Source: Pararhizobium sp. YC-54 | GTDB taxonomy: Bacteria > Pseudomonadota > Alphaproteobacteria > Rhizobiales > Rhizobiaceae | Assembly: GCF_025847205.1 (NCBI RefSeq) | Contig: NZ_JAOYTH010000001.1 | Span: 372,001 to 436,000, forward strand | Reading direction: 5' to 3' | DNA: 64,000 nucleotides | Shown: positions 9,027 to 17,548 of the stretch, in pieces | How the letters are laid out: every line of letters begins with the position of its first letter | How positions within the stretch are numbered: position 1 is the first letter of the stretch | Program-made: the position numbers and the translations under genes | The notes under the pieces: model-generated | The model's input: only the letters and a program-made list of their open reading frames with translations | Told to the model about the DNA's origin: nothing | The model's database searches: none

Positions 9027-9677
9027 ATGAAGGCTGAGGTTCAGCTCGATACGGTGGATGCCTTGATGGCCCGTTACGCTGCCGGCATCCTGCCGGAACC
9101 GGCGCGCGTGCTCGTCGAGGCCCATCTGGAAATGCAATCCGTCAACAGGCCACGGGTCACCGAATACGAATCGCTGGCGGGCGGTATTCTTGAAAAGATC
9201 GAGCCCGTTGCCCTCACGTCAAGGGACGCCGCACTGAAGGCCGTATTCGCCGCAGCACCACTGGCAGAGCCGGCCGCGGCTGCCAGGCGGCCGGACAATG
9301 CGCTCTTTCCCAGGGCTATCCGTGATTTTGCCGGACTGGAGGCAGACGAAATCCCCTGGAAAAAAAAGCTACCGGGTTTCAAGGAATACAGCCTTGGGCA
9401 GATCGACGGTTGCGATGTCAGCTTTTTCTGGCTGCGGCCGGGGCGCGCGATCCCAGCCCATACGCATGAAGGCTACGAGCTGTCGCTTGTCCTGGATGGC
9501 GCCTTCAAGGACGCACGCGGCCGCTTCGTCAAGGGTGACATATCGGTGGCGGACGAAAGCATCGACCATCGCCCGGTGGCGGAACCCGAATGCCCCTGCA
9601 TCGCCTTCGCCGTCTTCCAGGCACCGCTCAAGCTGACCGGTTCGTGGAAGCAATTGATCGGCGATCTGATCGGCTGA
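9027..9677 (+). CDS. ChrR-like cupin protein with degenerate anti-sigma zinc site
   Basis: 216 residues aligning along its length with ChrR, the zinc anti-sigma factor of RpoE in Rhodobacter. The C-terminal cupin keeps the metal ligands H145, H147, E151 and H181, each exactly four residues on from the ChrR ligands. The N-terminal anti-sigma domain does not: the HxxxCxxC motif reads H33-L-E-M-Q37-S-V-N40, so both cysteines are gone, and the ligand equivalent to His6 is Asp8. No sigma factor gene is adjacent. It may no longer bind a sigma factor, or may do so without zinc. Neighbours (an SDR and cfa) resemble the RpoE/ChrR regulon of Rhodobacter. Confidence 0.75.
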   Translation: MKAEVQLDTVDALMARYAAGILPEPARVLVEAHLEMQSVNRPRVTEYESLAGGILEKIEPVALTSRDAALKAVFAAAPLAEPAAAARRPDNALFPRAIRDFAGLEADEIPWKKKLPGFKEYSLGQIDGCDVSFFWLRPGRAIPAHTHEGYELSLVLDGAFKDARGRFVKGDISVADESIDHRPVAEPECPCIAFAVFQAPLKLTGSWKQLIGDLIG

Positions 9678-9786
9678 CGCTGTTGCCGAACAATGGCCCG
9701 AATGCAGGAACAAACTACATTTCAATGTGTATTGTTTGGTGATCCCGGTGCCGGGGTCCGCGGCGGAGCAGTGAAAGGAAACCCCC

Positions 9787-10629
9787 ATGACCGATTTTGT
9801 CGCACACCCCGAGTTGGGTTTGGCTTGGGTCACGGGGGCGAGTTCGGGTATCGGGCGCGCACTGGCGCTGCGGTTGGTCAAGGACGGTTTCAACGTGGTC
9901 GTCACGTCGCGGGATCACCAAAAACTCGTCAAGCTTCAGCATGAATCGACCGGACCGGGCAAGATTATCGTGCTGGACGGCGATGTCACCGACCCAAGCG
10001 ACATGGAACGGGTTCTGGCCGCGATCGAATATGAGTACGGATCGATGGTGCTCGCGGTTCTCAATGCCCGGATCCATATTCCGGTTCACGGTGAGGATAT
10101 GCACCGCGAGGATTTCGAAATGACTTTTGCAGTCAACCTCAACGGAACGGTCAATTGTCTGCTGCCGGCCGTGCGGCATATGAAGGCGAGGGGGCACGGC
10201 CAGATCGCCATCGTTTCGTCCGTCACCGGATATGGCGGCCTGCCGACAAGTGCAGCCTGCGGGGCTAGCAACGCAGCGCTGATCAACATGGCGGAAAGCC
10301 TGAAGTTCGATCTCGACAAGGCCGGCGTGCGCCTGCAGATCATCAGTCCCGGCTTCGTTAAAACGGCCACGACGGCAAAGGACGAATTTCCGATGCCGGC
10401 CCTGATCAGCCCGGAGGTGGCCGCGGACCGCATTGTCCAGGGCCTGAAGTCCCGCGGTTTCGAAATCACCTTTCCCAGGCGCTTCACCTGGGCAATGAAG
10501 CTGCTCAACCTGTTGCCCTATGGTCTCTATTTCTGGCTGATCAACAGGGCGACGGGCTGGAAAACGCGGCCGTTGGTCACCGAGGGCCATGCCGTCGATG
10601 TGCGCAAGCGGCATCCTCAGGCCGTGTGA
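9787..10629 (+). CDS. Short-chain dehydrogenase-like protein lacking the YxxxK motif
   Basis: 280 residues with an SDR Rossmann fold. The cofactor loop TGASSGIG (residues 16-23) is intact, and SS at 144-145 fits the catalytic serine. The catalytic Tyr-x-x-x-Lys reads Cys158-G-A-S-Asn162 in an otherwise typical context (GLPTSAACGASNAALINMAESL), and the usual NAG is NAR (93-95). Nucleotides (TGC and AAC) confirm both substitutions. The frame is open throughout, so this is not a simple pseudogene, but dehydrogenase activity by the standard mechanism is unlikely. It follows the ChrR-like gene by 110 bases and is convergent with cfa. Confidence 0.8.
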   Translation: MTDFVAHPELGLAWVTGASSGIGRALALRLVKDGFNVVVTSRDHQKLVKLQHESTGPGKIIVLDGDVTDPSDMERVLAAIEYEYGSMVLAVLNARIHIPVHGEDMHREDFEMTFAVNLNGTVNCLLPAVRHMKARGHGQIAIVSSVTGYGGLPTSAACGASNAALINMAESLKFDLDKAGVRLQIISPGFVKTATTAKDEFPMPALISPEVAADRIVQGLKSRGFEITFPRRFTWAMKLLNLLPYGLYFWLINRATGWKTRPLVTEGHAVDVRKRHPQAV

Positions 10630-10658
10630 AGCCGCAGACACCCACCGCCGTCGCGGCC

Positions 10659-11912
10659 TTACTCATAAACGATCTGACGGACGTCGATGTTTCTGGCGCG
10701 GAAACCGGCTTCGCAATAGAACAGGTAGAATTCCCACAGGCGTTTGAAGCGGGTATCGAAACCGAGCGGTTCGACCTTGTCCCAGACACTCCAGAAGCGC
10801 TCGCGCCATTCGGCCAGCGTGCGGGCATAGTCGAGCCCGAAGCCGAAATCGCCGCTGATCTTCAAGCCCACCTTGCGGCCGAGGTCGATCAGATGTTCGC
10901 GCGTCGGCAGCATGCCGCCCGGAAAGACGTACTTCTGAATGAAGTCGGGGTTGGCGCGATATTCCTGATAGGCCTCCGGCTTGATGGTGATGATCTGCAG
11001 CCCGGCCTTGCCGCCCGGCTTCAGGCAGCGCTGCAATTGCGAAAAATAGGCCGGCCAGTATTTTTCGCCGACGGCCTCGAACATTTCGATGGAGACGATC
11101 CGGTCATAGAGCCCGGCCTCGTCGCGATAGTCCTGGAACTTGATTTCGACCTTGTCGGACAGGCCGGCGTTCTTCATCCGCGCGTTGGCGAAGGCAAGCT
11201 GTTCGCGGCTGATCGTCAGCCCTGTCACCTTGCAGCCGATCTCGCGGGCCGCATATTCGGCGAAACCACCCCAGCCGCAGCCGATCTCCAGCACATGATG
11301 ACCGGCATCGATACCGGCGGCATCCGCCAAGGCCTTGTACTTGGCGCGCTGGGCCGATTGCAGGTCATTGGCCCCCGTCGAATAGAGGGCCGAGGAATAG
11401 GTCATCGTCGGATCGAGCCATTGCTTGTAGAAGGCATTGCCGAGATCGTAATGGGCGGAAATGTTCTTCTTCGAGCCGGATTTTGTATTGGCGTTCATCC
11501 AGTGGCGGAATTTTTCCACCAGCCGTAACAGGCCGCGCGCGCCATTGGAGAAATTTCGGCCGACATCCGTATTGACGAGGAAGAGTTCCAGAAACGCGCC
11601 GACATCCGGGCTGTCCCAATCACCGTCCATATAGCTTTCAGCAACGGCGATGGTGCCGCCGGTCAGCGCCCGCTGCGGCAGGTTCCAGTTGTGCAGCGTG
11701 ACGCAGGCGACTGGCCCCTGCGCCTTGCCCTTGACCACCACGGTGCGCCTGTCGGGCAAAGTCAGCTTCAGATAACCGGCCTGCATGTGCACGAGACCAC
11801 GCAGAACCATCTGCGCTTTTGCGGGCAGGCCTTTGACGATACGCGATAAATTTTCAGAAGAAAGACGCTCTCCGTCTGTCGGATCACAATAACCGGTGCC
11901 TGCTGTGCTCAT
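10659..11912 (-). CDS. cfa: Cyclopropane-fatty-acyl-phospholipid synthase
   Basis: About 417 residues from the ATG at 11912, which has a GAGG ribosome site nine bases upstream; a TTG six codons earlier is less likely. The N-terminal domain (residues 1-130) is the non-catalytic lipid-binding part. The C-terminal SAM-dependent methyltransferase has motif I EIGCGWGGFAEYAA and a catalytic-type stretch with FPGGMLPTREHL. It methylenates unsaturated acyl chains of membrane phospholipids. In Rhodobacter, cfaA is an RpoE/ChrR target, matching the neighbouring ChrR-like gene. A TGATCC on the minus strand falls inside the coding start, not upstream. Confidence 0.9.
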   Translation of the reverse strand: MSTAGTGYCDPTDGERLSSENLSRIVKGLPAKAQMVLRGLVHMQAGYLKLTLPDRRTVVVKGKAQGPVACVTLHNWNLPQRALTGGTIAVAESYMDGDWDSPDVGAFLELFLVNTDVGRNFSNGARGLLRLVEKFRHWMNANTKSGSKKNISAHYDLGNAFYKQWLDPTMTYSSALYSTGANDLQSAQRAKYKALADAAGIDAGHHVLEIGCGWGGFAEYAAREIGCKVTGLTISREQLAFANARMKNAGLSDKVEIKFQDYRDEAGLYDRIVSIEMFEAVGEKYWPAYFSQLQRCLKPGGKAGLQIITIKPEAYQEYRANPDFIQKYVFPGGMLPTREHLIDLGRKVGLKISGDFGFGLDYARTLAEWRERFWSVWDKVEPLGFDTRFKRLWEFYLFYCEAGFRARNIDVRQIVYE

Positions 11913-12207
11913 ATTACAGATCCTCAGCAATCATTGTTCTTGATACAAATAACCTCAATCCGCCGGGCCGCCAACCTTGGATTCATGAGAAGAACAGTGG
12001 CTTGTCCTGCGGCGCTCTCTCCACGCTCTCGCCGGTTCTGGCGGTTTCGGCCGCCGGATGAAGCGGGCGCCTTGATCCAGAGATTCAACGCCTTCCTGTG
12101 AACTCCCTGCAACGATTTTCAATGTATGATGCGGAATCCGGGCAACAAGACGCAAAATCTTGCCATGTTTCCAGCGGCACCCGGACGCCTGCCGCAGCCG
12201 TGGGGAT

Positions 12208-12840
12208 TCAGCTCTTCTGAAAGGCCAGATGGGCTCCGAGCCCAACCAGCATGGCACCGCCGGCACGCTGCATCAGGCGCTGGGCGGACGTGGAGCGACG
12301 CAGTCGTGTCATCACCGCACCGGCCAGAAACACGCACAGGATATCGGCCGACGTGAACATCAGATTGACGATCGTCCCAAGGATTGCCAGCTGCAACCAG
12401 ACCGGAAAAGCGGCGGCTGCATCAACGAACTGCGGCAGGAAGGCGACGAAGAATATTGCCGTCTTGGGATTGAGGACCTCGACGGTGACGCTTTCGCAGA
12501 AGGCGCGCCGGCCGGATTTCGGCTCGAGGCCGGGCAGGGTGGCATCGCCTTCGACCTTGGCACGGAACAGCGAAATGCCCAGCCAGACAAGATAAGCTGC
12601 ACCGGCAAACTTCACGATCAGGTACAGTGTCGGCACCGCGTGAAACAGGATCGACAGGCCGGCGGCCGCGGCAATGACATGGGCGTAGCCGCCAAGATGA
12701 ATACCAAGCGCCGCCATCAGCCCGGACCAGCGACCGCGCGCGATGGTTTGCGCCGCCGCATAGAGCATTGCCGGACCGGGAATATAGGCAAACACCGCCG
12801 TCGTGGCGACGAAGGCGATAAGCAACTCGAGCGATGGCAT
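12208..12840 (-). CDS. LysE/RhtB-family amino acid exporter
   Basis: 210 residues with about six hydrophobic segments. The N-terminus (LLIAFVATTAVFAYIPGPAMLYAAAQTIARG) is characteristic of LysE/RhtB translocators, including the conserved PGP motif, and a GxxxG-rich second helix follows. It is an inner-membrane exporter, probably for amino acids or homoserine-lactone-like compounds; the substrate cannot be inferred. No regulator is adjacent. The ~295 bases between it and cfa hold no supported gene. Confidence 0.85.
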   Translation of the reverse strand: MPSLELLIAFVATTAVFAYIPGPAMLYAAAQTIARGRWSGLMAALGIHLGGYAHVIAAAAGLSILFHAVPTLYLIVKFAGAAYLVWLGISLFRAKVEGDATLPGLEPKSGRRAFCESVTVEVLNPKTAIFFVAFLPQFVDAAAAFPVWLQLAILGTIVNLMFTSADILCVFLAGAVMTRLRRSTSAQRLMQRAGGAMLVGLGAHLAFQKS

Positions 12841-13027
12841 TATCTTTCCCCGGTCCTGATTATGAAATTCACCTATACAACAGGGTTTTGAGAAAGTCGC
12901 ATGCCGTCACACTTTTATGCGGGACCGTGATTGGCGACGAAAGTCGGCGAGGGAAGTCCCGCCAGAAATTCCCGGAGCTTGCGATTTCCGCGTAGGGGAT
13001 CATCGGCTGGGCACACCGCTCGTTTCT

Positions 13028-13300
13028 TCACAATCCGCCGTTTGCGTTCAGCCTGAAATCTTCGGCCCGGCGTCTTGAAATGATCTTGAGCGAGCGATCA
13101 GGCTGTATCTGGTAGGTCTCGCTCCAGTAGTTGCCACGCTGATCATGAAAGGTGTGGCTGAACGTGCTGCCGGCTGGTGACTTCGTCAACTGGGTGCGCG
13201 GCTGGCCACCAAAGGTGATGCTGCCGGGGATCGGCTCGACCTCCACCGCAGTGCATGAAGCAAGCAGAACCGCTGCCAGTACAAACAAACCTTGTTTCAT
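13028..13300 (-). CDS. Small lipoprotein
   Basis: 90 residues. The N-terminal signal ends in a lipobox LLASC, with Cys16 as the predicted lipidated residue, and a strong GGAGGGGCG ribosome site precedes the ATG. The mature part (SHTFHDQRGNYWSETYQIQPDRSLKIISRRR) looks like a small beta-rich outer-membrane or periplasmic domain. No family recognised. It is monocistronic. Confidence 0.6.
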   Translation of the reverse strand: MKQGLFVLAAVLLASCTAVEVEPIPGSITFGGQPRTQLTKSPAGSTFSHTFHDQRGNYWSETYQIQPDRSLKIISRRRAEDFRLNANGGL

Positions 13301-13534
13301 AACGCGCCCCTCCTGTCGTTATAGGTATTTTATACTACGCTAATTAAAGGATATCACTATGAAAAGCATAACTGGTATGTTGCGGCCGTACGTGGCCGGG
13401 GCCGCCTTCCACCGGCCAATGGAAACCGAGTGCAAATGCGGAAAAAGAGCTTAGCATTCTAATGGGGAATCTATGGCCTGACAAAGCAACATGCAGCCAG
13501 AGCCAAAGCAGCACTCGCGCTAAAATTAAACTAG
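13301..13534. other. Non-coding spacer
   Basis: AT-richer spacer between the small lipoprotein and the tRNA-Asn terminator. It contains the lipoprotein promoter. The one short frame here (minus strand, 13344-13553) has no ribosome site and an atypical composition, and is not supported. Confidence 0.4.
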
Positions 13535-13568
13535 AAAAAAGGAGCCGGCTCAATCAAGAACCAGCTCC
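13535..13568 (-). terminator. Terminator after tRNA-Asn
   Basis: On the minus strand GGAGCTGGTTC pairs with GAGCCGGCTCC (two G-T wobbles) around a six-base loop and is followed by six T. It lies 33 bases after the tRNA 3' end. Confidence 0.8.
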
Positions 13569-13600
13569 TTCGATGTAGTCAGCATCTTGGCTGAAGAATC

Positions 13601-13675
13601 TGGCTCCCCGGGCCGGATTCGAACCGGCGACCTGTCGATTAACAGTCGAATGCTCTACCGCTGAGCTACCAGGGA
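13601..13675 (-). tRNA. tRNA-Asn (GTT)
   Basis: 75 bases on the minus strand, including an encoded CCA. The acceptor stem TCCCTGG pairs with CCGGGGA (one T-G pair), the discriminator is G, and the D-arm begins AGCTCAGCGG. The anticodon loop CTGTTAA gives anticodon GTT, and the T-arm is GGTTCGAATCC. It is a single gene with its own terminator. Confidence 0.97.
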
Positions 13676-13895
13676 TCATCTGCGCGGTGTGTGCTGCAGA
13701 AGTGAGGCTGCTAATACAAATGCTTTTCCGATTTGCCAAGCGGTTTTTCAAAAAAAACGCATAATCTTGTCTGATTGTGGACAACTCCCCATGTGAAGGT
13801 GGAGATGCAGCATTGCTTGCCGCGGCCTCAGACCCCACGCAACGGCAGGAATATCAGGCAATCGCGCACGCCAGAGATTTGACAGGTGGAATTTG

Positions 13896-14174
13896 ATGGC
13901 AGAACCGCAGAAAACAAAAAAATTCGGCATAGATGCCCGCACCCATGAGCTCGTCATCGGCACATGGCGCATACGGCTGCCGCAATCGCGCCTGTGGCGC
14001 CTTACCATTGGCGCCGTGTTGATCTTCGGCGGTATTTTCGGTTTCCTGCCGGTTCTCGGTTTCTGGATGATACCCCTCGGCCTGATCGTTCTGTCGCACG
14101 ATCTTGCCTTCGTGCGGCGCCTGCGGCGGCGGCTTTCCGTCTGGTGGGCCCGCAAATGGCAGGCTTCCAACTAA
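13896..14174 (+). CDS. Small membrane protein (PGPGW-like)
   Basis: 92 residues from the ATG at 13896 (a TTG lies one codon upstream). A basic N-terminal half is followed by one hydrophobic hairpin (LTIGAVLIFGGIFGFLPVLG, then FWMIPLGLIVLSHD) and an arginine-rich tail. The LP-G-W turn between two hydrophobic stretches resembles the PGPGW transmembrane protein family. Function unknown. Confidence 0.55.
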   Translation: MAEPQKTKKFGIDARTHELVIGTWRIRLPQSRLWRLTIGAVLIFGGIFGFLPVLGFWMIPLGLIVLSHDLAFVRRLRRRLSVWWARKWQASN

Positions 14175-14273
14175 AGCGCGTGGCGATCTTTCACATTCGC
14201 TTCTCGCGCTTTAGGTCCTTGATTTTACGCATGTCGTTATCGCAAAACCGCTGCACGCTTTTGCGCGACATGC
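14173..14273. repeat. Rhizobial intergenic palindromic repeat (family A)
   Basis: Two inverted repeats in tandem. AAAGCGCG (14173-14180) pairs with CGCGCTTT (14205-14212). GCATGTCG (14229-14236) pairs with CGACATGC (14266-14273), with an inner CGCAAAA/TTTTGCG arm. I recognise this arrangement as a dispersed intergenic element found in many copies in Rhizobium and Agrobacterium genomes. It overlaps the stop codon of the upstream small membrane protein gene by two bases. Confidence 0.75.
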
Positions 14274-14379
14274 TTTACCGCCTGCCAAAGTGATTTACCT
14301 GCCCGAAAAAGCCCGAAAACCACCCTCCGGCTTAAACGGGCGAATTAAACAGGACCGGGAAATCGCAACCCTGAGTCAA

Positions 14380-14721
14380 TTATCCGCTTGAGCCTGTCTG
14401 CGGCGTCGGGTCCTTGTCGGTAGGCACCGTTTGCGACGGCTCTGTCGTGGTATTGTCCGGGGTTCCCGGCTTCGATGAGGTGTCGCTGTTTGGGGCAGGC
14501 AGCTTTTCCTCCACCTTTGTCGCCGCGTCATTGTCGGTGCTTTCGCCAAATATTTCGGCGCCGGCCCAGGCGACAAGGGCGAGCACCAGGCCGCAGATCA
14601 GCACCATCAGCACCGGGCGGCCCAAGAGGCCCTGGCGAGCCTGCACGCCGCTCAGCACCACGGTTTTCTCCGTATCCGCTTCAGAAACGCGGTCGCCGCG
14701 CTCATCAATATATTTCGCCAT
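14380..14721 (-). CDS. Small single-pass membrane protein with low-complexity tail
   Basis: 113 residues from the ATG at 14721, chosen because a perfect AAGGAGG ribosome site precedes it; an in-frame start 33 codons upstream lacks one. A charged N-terminus (MAKYIDERGDRVSEAD), one transmembrane helix (VLMVLICGLVLALVAWAG, near residues 45-62) and a Thr/Pro/Asp-rich outer tail. No family recognised. Confidence 0.6.
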   Translation of the reverse strand: MAKYIDERGDRVSEADTEKTVVLSGVQARQGLLGRPVLMVLICGLVLALVAWAGAEIFGESTDNDAATKVEEKLPAPNSDTSSKPGTPDNTTTEPSQTVPTDKDPTPQTGSSG

Positions 14722-14920
14722 CAAAGCCTCCTTGGTTGGCGGCCAAACTTGCCGTGCGCCGCACTGTTGCGACGTAATTTGGAACGGTTCTGGCCGGCCA
14801 AAGGTTCCAACAGGCGGCACGTAGCAGTCACTGGCTGGCGAAACCTCCGACGGCCGCGTGCCGCCCGATCGTGCAAAGGTCCGAATGTTGAAAACGCTCG
14901 ATGAATTTTAGGGACTTGCG

Positions 14921-14935
14921 GAACACATATGGAAC
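14921..14935. promoter_or_regulatory. LexA operator (SOS box) of lexA
   Basis: GAAC-N7-GAAC (14921-14924 and 14932-14935), the alphaproteobacterial SOS box in inverted orientation, 49 bases before the lexA start. A second overlapping arrangement, GAAC-N7-GTTC (14932-14946), follows directly. Negative autoregulation of lexA is expected. Confidence 0.85.
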
Positions 14936-14983
14936 ATATAGTGTTCGTTCTTGATTTGTTTCTCGATTCCGGAGTGATCGTTC

Positions 14984-15694
14984 ATGCTGACCCGCAAGCA
15001 ACAGGAACTGCTTCTGTTCATTCACGAGAGAATGAAGGAATCGGGCGTGCCGCCTTCGTTCGACGAAATGAAGGATGCGCTGGATCTCGCCTCAAAATCC
15101 GGCATTCACCGGCTGATTACGGCGCTTGAGGAACGGGGCTTCATCCGGCGCCTGCCCAACCGGGCGAGGGCGCTTGAGGTGATCAAGTTGCCGGAGGCCT
15201 ATTCGATGAGCCTGCAGCCCAAGCGTGGCTTTTCACCGAGCGTCATCCAGGGCAGCCTCGGCGCGCAGCCGGCGCCACCCGCACCCGTCAAGGCCGCCGC
15301 ACACCACGACAGCGTCTCCATACCCGTCATGGGCAGGATCGCCGCCGGCGTGCCGATCTCGGCGATCCAGAACAACACGCATGATATTTCCGTGCCCCTC
15401 GAGATGGTCGGGACCGGCGAGCACTACGCGCTTGAAGTTCGTGGTGATTCGATGATCGAGGCCGGCATTCTGGATGGCGACACGGTCATCATCCGCAATA
15501 CCAACAGCGCCAGCCCTGGCGAAATCATCGTTGCGCTGGTTGATGACGAGGAAGCAACGCTGAAGCGGTTTCGCCGCAAGGGCGCGTCGATCGCGCTGGA
15601 AGCCGCCAACCCTGCCTACGAAACGCGGATCTTCGGACCGGACCGGGTCAAGATACAGGGAAAGCTCGTGGGGCTGATCCGCCGCTATCATTGA
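14984..15694 (+). CDS. lexA: LexA repressor
   Basis: 236 residues, the longer alphaproteobacterial form. The N-terminal winged helix ([26 protein letters not shown]) binds the SOS box. A ~45-residue linker precedes the S24 peptidase domain. The autocleavage bond is A121-G122, and the catalytic dyad is S156 (GDSM) and K194 (ATLKRF), all present. RecA filaments stimulate self-cleavage and derepress repair genes, here including uvrA at 57.6 kb, which carries a matching box. The gene is monocistronic and self-regulated. Confidence 0.95.
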   Translation: MLTRKQQELLLFIHERMKESGVPPSFDEMKDALDLASKSGIHRLITALEERGFIRRLPNRARALEVIKLPEAYSMSLQPKRGFSPSVIQGSLGAQPAPPAPVKAAAHHDSVSIPVMGRIAAGVPISAIQNNTHDISVPLEMVGTGEHYALEVRGDSMIEAGILDGDTVIIRNTNSASPGEIIVALVDDEEATLKRFRRKGASIALEAANPAYETRIFGPDRVKIQGKLVGLIRRYH

Positions 15695-15948
15695 TCTGGC
15701 CAATCTTGTCTATGGCCAGCTTGCCAAACCGGGCATGGAGCCGTGGTATGGCGGTGGCTGTATGCGCTAGAGCGGGGAGACCATGATCGTTGCTTCGCCC
15801 GAAGGGCGGCACTGTCTGGAGAACTGAGGCGATAACAGAAATGGATGCGGTTCTCCCCTGAGAAAAAACCGGAATCCGACATCGCAGTCTTGCACTGGAT
15901 CGGAAATCGGTCTAAACGCCCGTCACGATTGAGTGACGATCGTGAAGA

Positions 15949-16022
15949 GGCCTCGTGGCGGAGTGGTGACGCAGAGGACTGCAAATCCTTGCACCCCGGT
16001 TCAATTCCGGGCGAGGCCTCCA
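15949..16022 (+). tRNA. tRNA-Cys (GCA)
   Basis: 74 bases including the encoded CCA. The acceptor GGCCTCG pairs with CGAGGCC, with discriminator T. The anticodon loop CTGCAAA gives GCA, and the T-arm is GGTTCAATTCC. A single gene. Confidence 0.97.
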
Positions 16023-16195
16023 AATTTCCCACAATGATATCCGTGATAGATGGCTCTGCTGGAGCGTGAGCAGTGTCTGGCCGTGTCGCGTGCCTATAGC
16101 TATCCGCAAACAGGTTCCGGATAGGACCGGCCGAACGGTTTCAGCGCGGCATGACCATCTCTTCGCCGCAGGGACGGGGATCGCTCAGATAGTAC

Positions 16196-16414
16196 TCAAT
16201 GATAGTAGAAGCAGGCACAATCAGCCTTGTTGTCGTCCGGTATATTCCAGACGCGCACCGCGAGCTTCTTGGCTGTACCGGTCTCGTCCAGCCTAAGCCC
16301 CAGCAGCGACACGGCCGCGAGCTTCGGGTTGGCCGCCTCGATCTCAATCGTTGATCCGACCTGATGGACGCCCTGCTTCGGAGTCCAGGTGAAAAACTGC
16401 ACACTATAATGCAT
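16196..16414 (-). CDS. Hypothetical 72-residue protein
   Basis: The start at 16414 (MHYSVQFFTWTPKQGVHQVG) is chosen for the GGAGGAG ribosome site six bases upstream; a longer in-frame form lacks one. A soluble alpha/beta-like small protein ending CACFYYH. No family recognised and no partner gene; it sits between tRNA-Cys and tRNA-Ser. Confidence 0.45.
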   Translation of the reverse strand: MHYSVQFFTWTPKQGVHQVGSTIEIEAANPKLAAVSLLGLRLDETGTAKKLAVRVWNIPDDNKADCACFYYH

Positions 16415-16685
16415 TGCATTCTCCTCCACCGCATTTTGCTGAGCTCGACTGGTGAGTAGACGCTGCAACACACTGGCCACGGACGCTCCATCATGCAGCG
16501 CTGAATGTGTCCTCAATGCGGCAAGGCAAGCAGGATGCCATATTTCTGCAAGCGGTGAAACGTTCTATAGCGTGCGCGTCATTCACTACATCGATCTGGA
16601 GTTCCAACCCGTTCGGCACGAGGTTGTCTCCCATGTCTTGGGGACAAACTGTCACCTATGCCTCCGGGTCGGACAAGGCGGGAAA

Positions 16686-16775
16686 TGGCGGAAGAGGTGG
16701 GATTCGAACCCACGGTACGGTTTCCCGCACGCCGGTTTTCAAGACCGGTTCCTTAAACCACTCGGACACTCTTCC
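16686..16775 (-). tRNA. tRNA-Ser (TGA)
   Basis: 90 bases on the minus strand with encoded CCA, long because of the class II variable arm typical of serine tRNAs. The acceptor GGAAGAG pairs with CTCTTCC, with discriminator G. The anticodon loop CTTGAAA gives TGA, and the T-arm is GGTTCGAATCC. Confidence 0.95.
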
Positions 16776-17039
16776 TGATGACGGGCGTTGCGGAGATACC
16801 GGTTCGGCGGGGCGGTGGTTTTCCCGAGCGAAGTTTTGGAAATCAGCCTGTCACGGATCGCTTTATAGCTTGCCGATTGGGAACGTCAACCGGTTCCGCA
16901 GCACTCCGGAGCTGCCAGCGATTGGACAACACGCTGGGCGAACTGCAGGCTCTGCCGGCAGTAGAGAGGGAAGGGCTTTGGAACAAAACACCCGTCTTCC
17001 TGTTTCCCCGCTTATTCGGCGGATTTGGCGGAGATGGCA

Positions 17040-17282
17040 ATGTTGAGAAGATTGTCGATTGTGTTCATGCTCGGTTTCGCGGCTGCGTCACCCGCCTATG
17101 CAGCCCTTGAGACGCCGGATGGGTATGTGCCGGAAGGGGTGCCTATGGTGGCCGCCGGCCAGCAGGACGCAGCCGGCGCCATCTGTGTGCCGCCCGAGCC
17201 ACAGTATATTCCGACCTTTATTCGCGATGTCGATGGCACGATTGTCGGGATCAGCTATCACATCATCGAATATGTCTGTTAA
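17040..17282 (+). CDS. Small secreted protein
   Basis: 80 residues. A clear Sec signal peptide (MLRRLSIVFMLGFAAASPAYA, cleaved near residue 21), then a mature region with two cysteines (AICVPPEP and the C-terminal EYVC), possibly disulfide-linked. The ATG at 17040 has a GGAG seven bases upstream; an alternative ATG lies two codons earlier. No family recognised. Confidence 0.55.
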   Translation: MLRRLSIVFMLGFAAASPAYAALETPDGYVPEGVPMVAAGQQDAAGAICVPPEPQYIPTFIRDVDGTIVGISYHIIEYVC

Positions 17283-17371
17283 GTGTCAGAACCTCACTTG
17301 TCATCGGCAGGATAATCGAGCATTTTCAAACCTTGGTGAAACTATTGTCACGCGGCGGCGGCCATTTTCCG

Positions 17372-17425
17372 TTAACTATTCGTAAACCATAATCCAAATT
17401 GTTTCATTCCGGCACGGTTAACCAT
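17372..17425 (+). promoter_or_regulatory. Possible CtrA-type sites upstream of rlpA
   Basis: TTAA-N7-TAAAC at 17372-17387 (consensus TTAA-N7-TTAAC, one mismatch) and a TTAACCAT half-site at 17418-17425. Cell-cycle control by CtrA would suit a septal protein, but the match is imperfect and only suggestive. Confidence 0.25.
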
Positions 17426-17548
17426 TCGCATTTTCGCGACGTTGTTGTCATGATTAATCGACTGTTACGTTACGTGACGCCGGTACCTTCGCGGGGGCAA
17501 GCGCGGGAGGGGCCGGGCGCGGCTTTTACGAATGGCGATGTGGGGCAC

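Noticed and set aside
9740..9763. TGATCC before the SDR gene as a second ECF promoter
   Set aside because: There is no TA-rich -10 element at the right distance; the spacer is followed by CGGAGC, so the hexamer alone is not enough.
13344..13553. A 69-codon minus-strand frame before tRNA-Asn
   Set aside because: No ribosome binding site, tryptophan/histidine-rich, and it overlaps the tRNA terminator.
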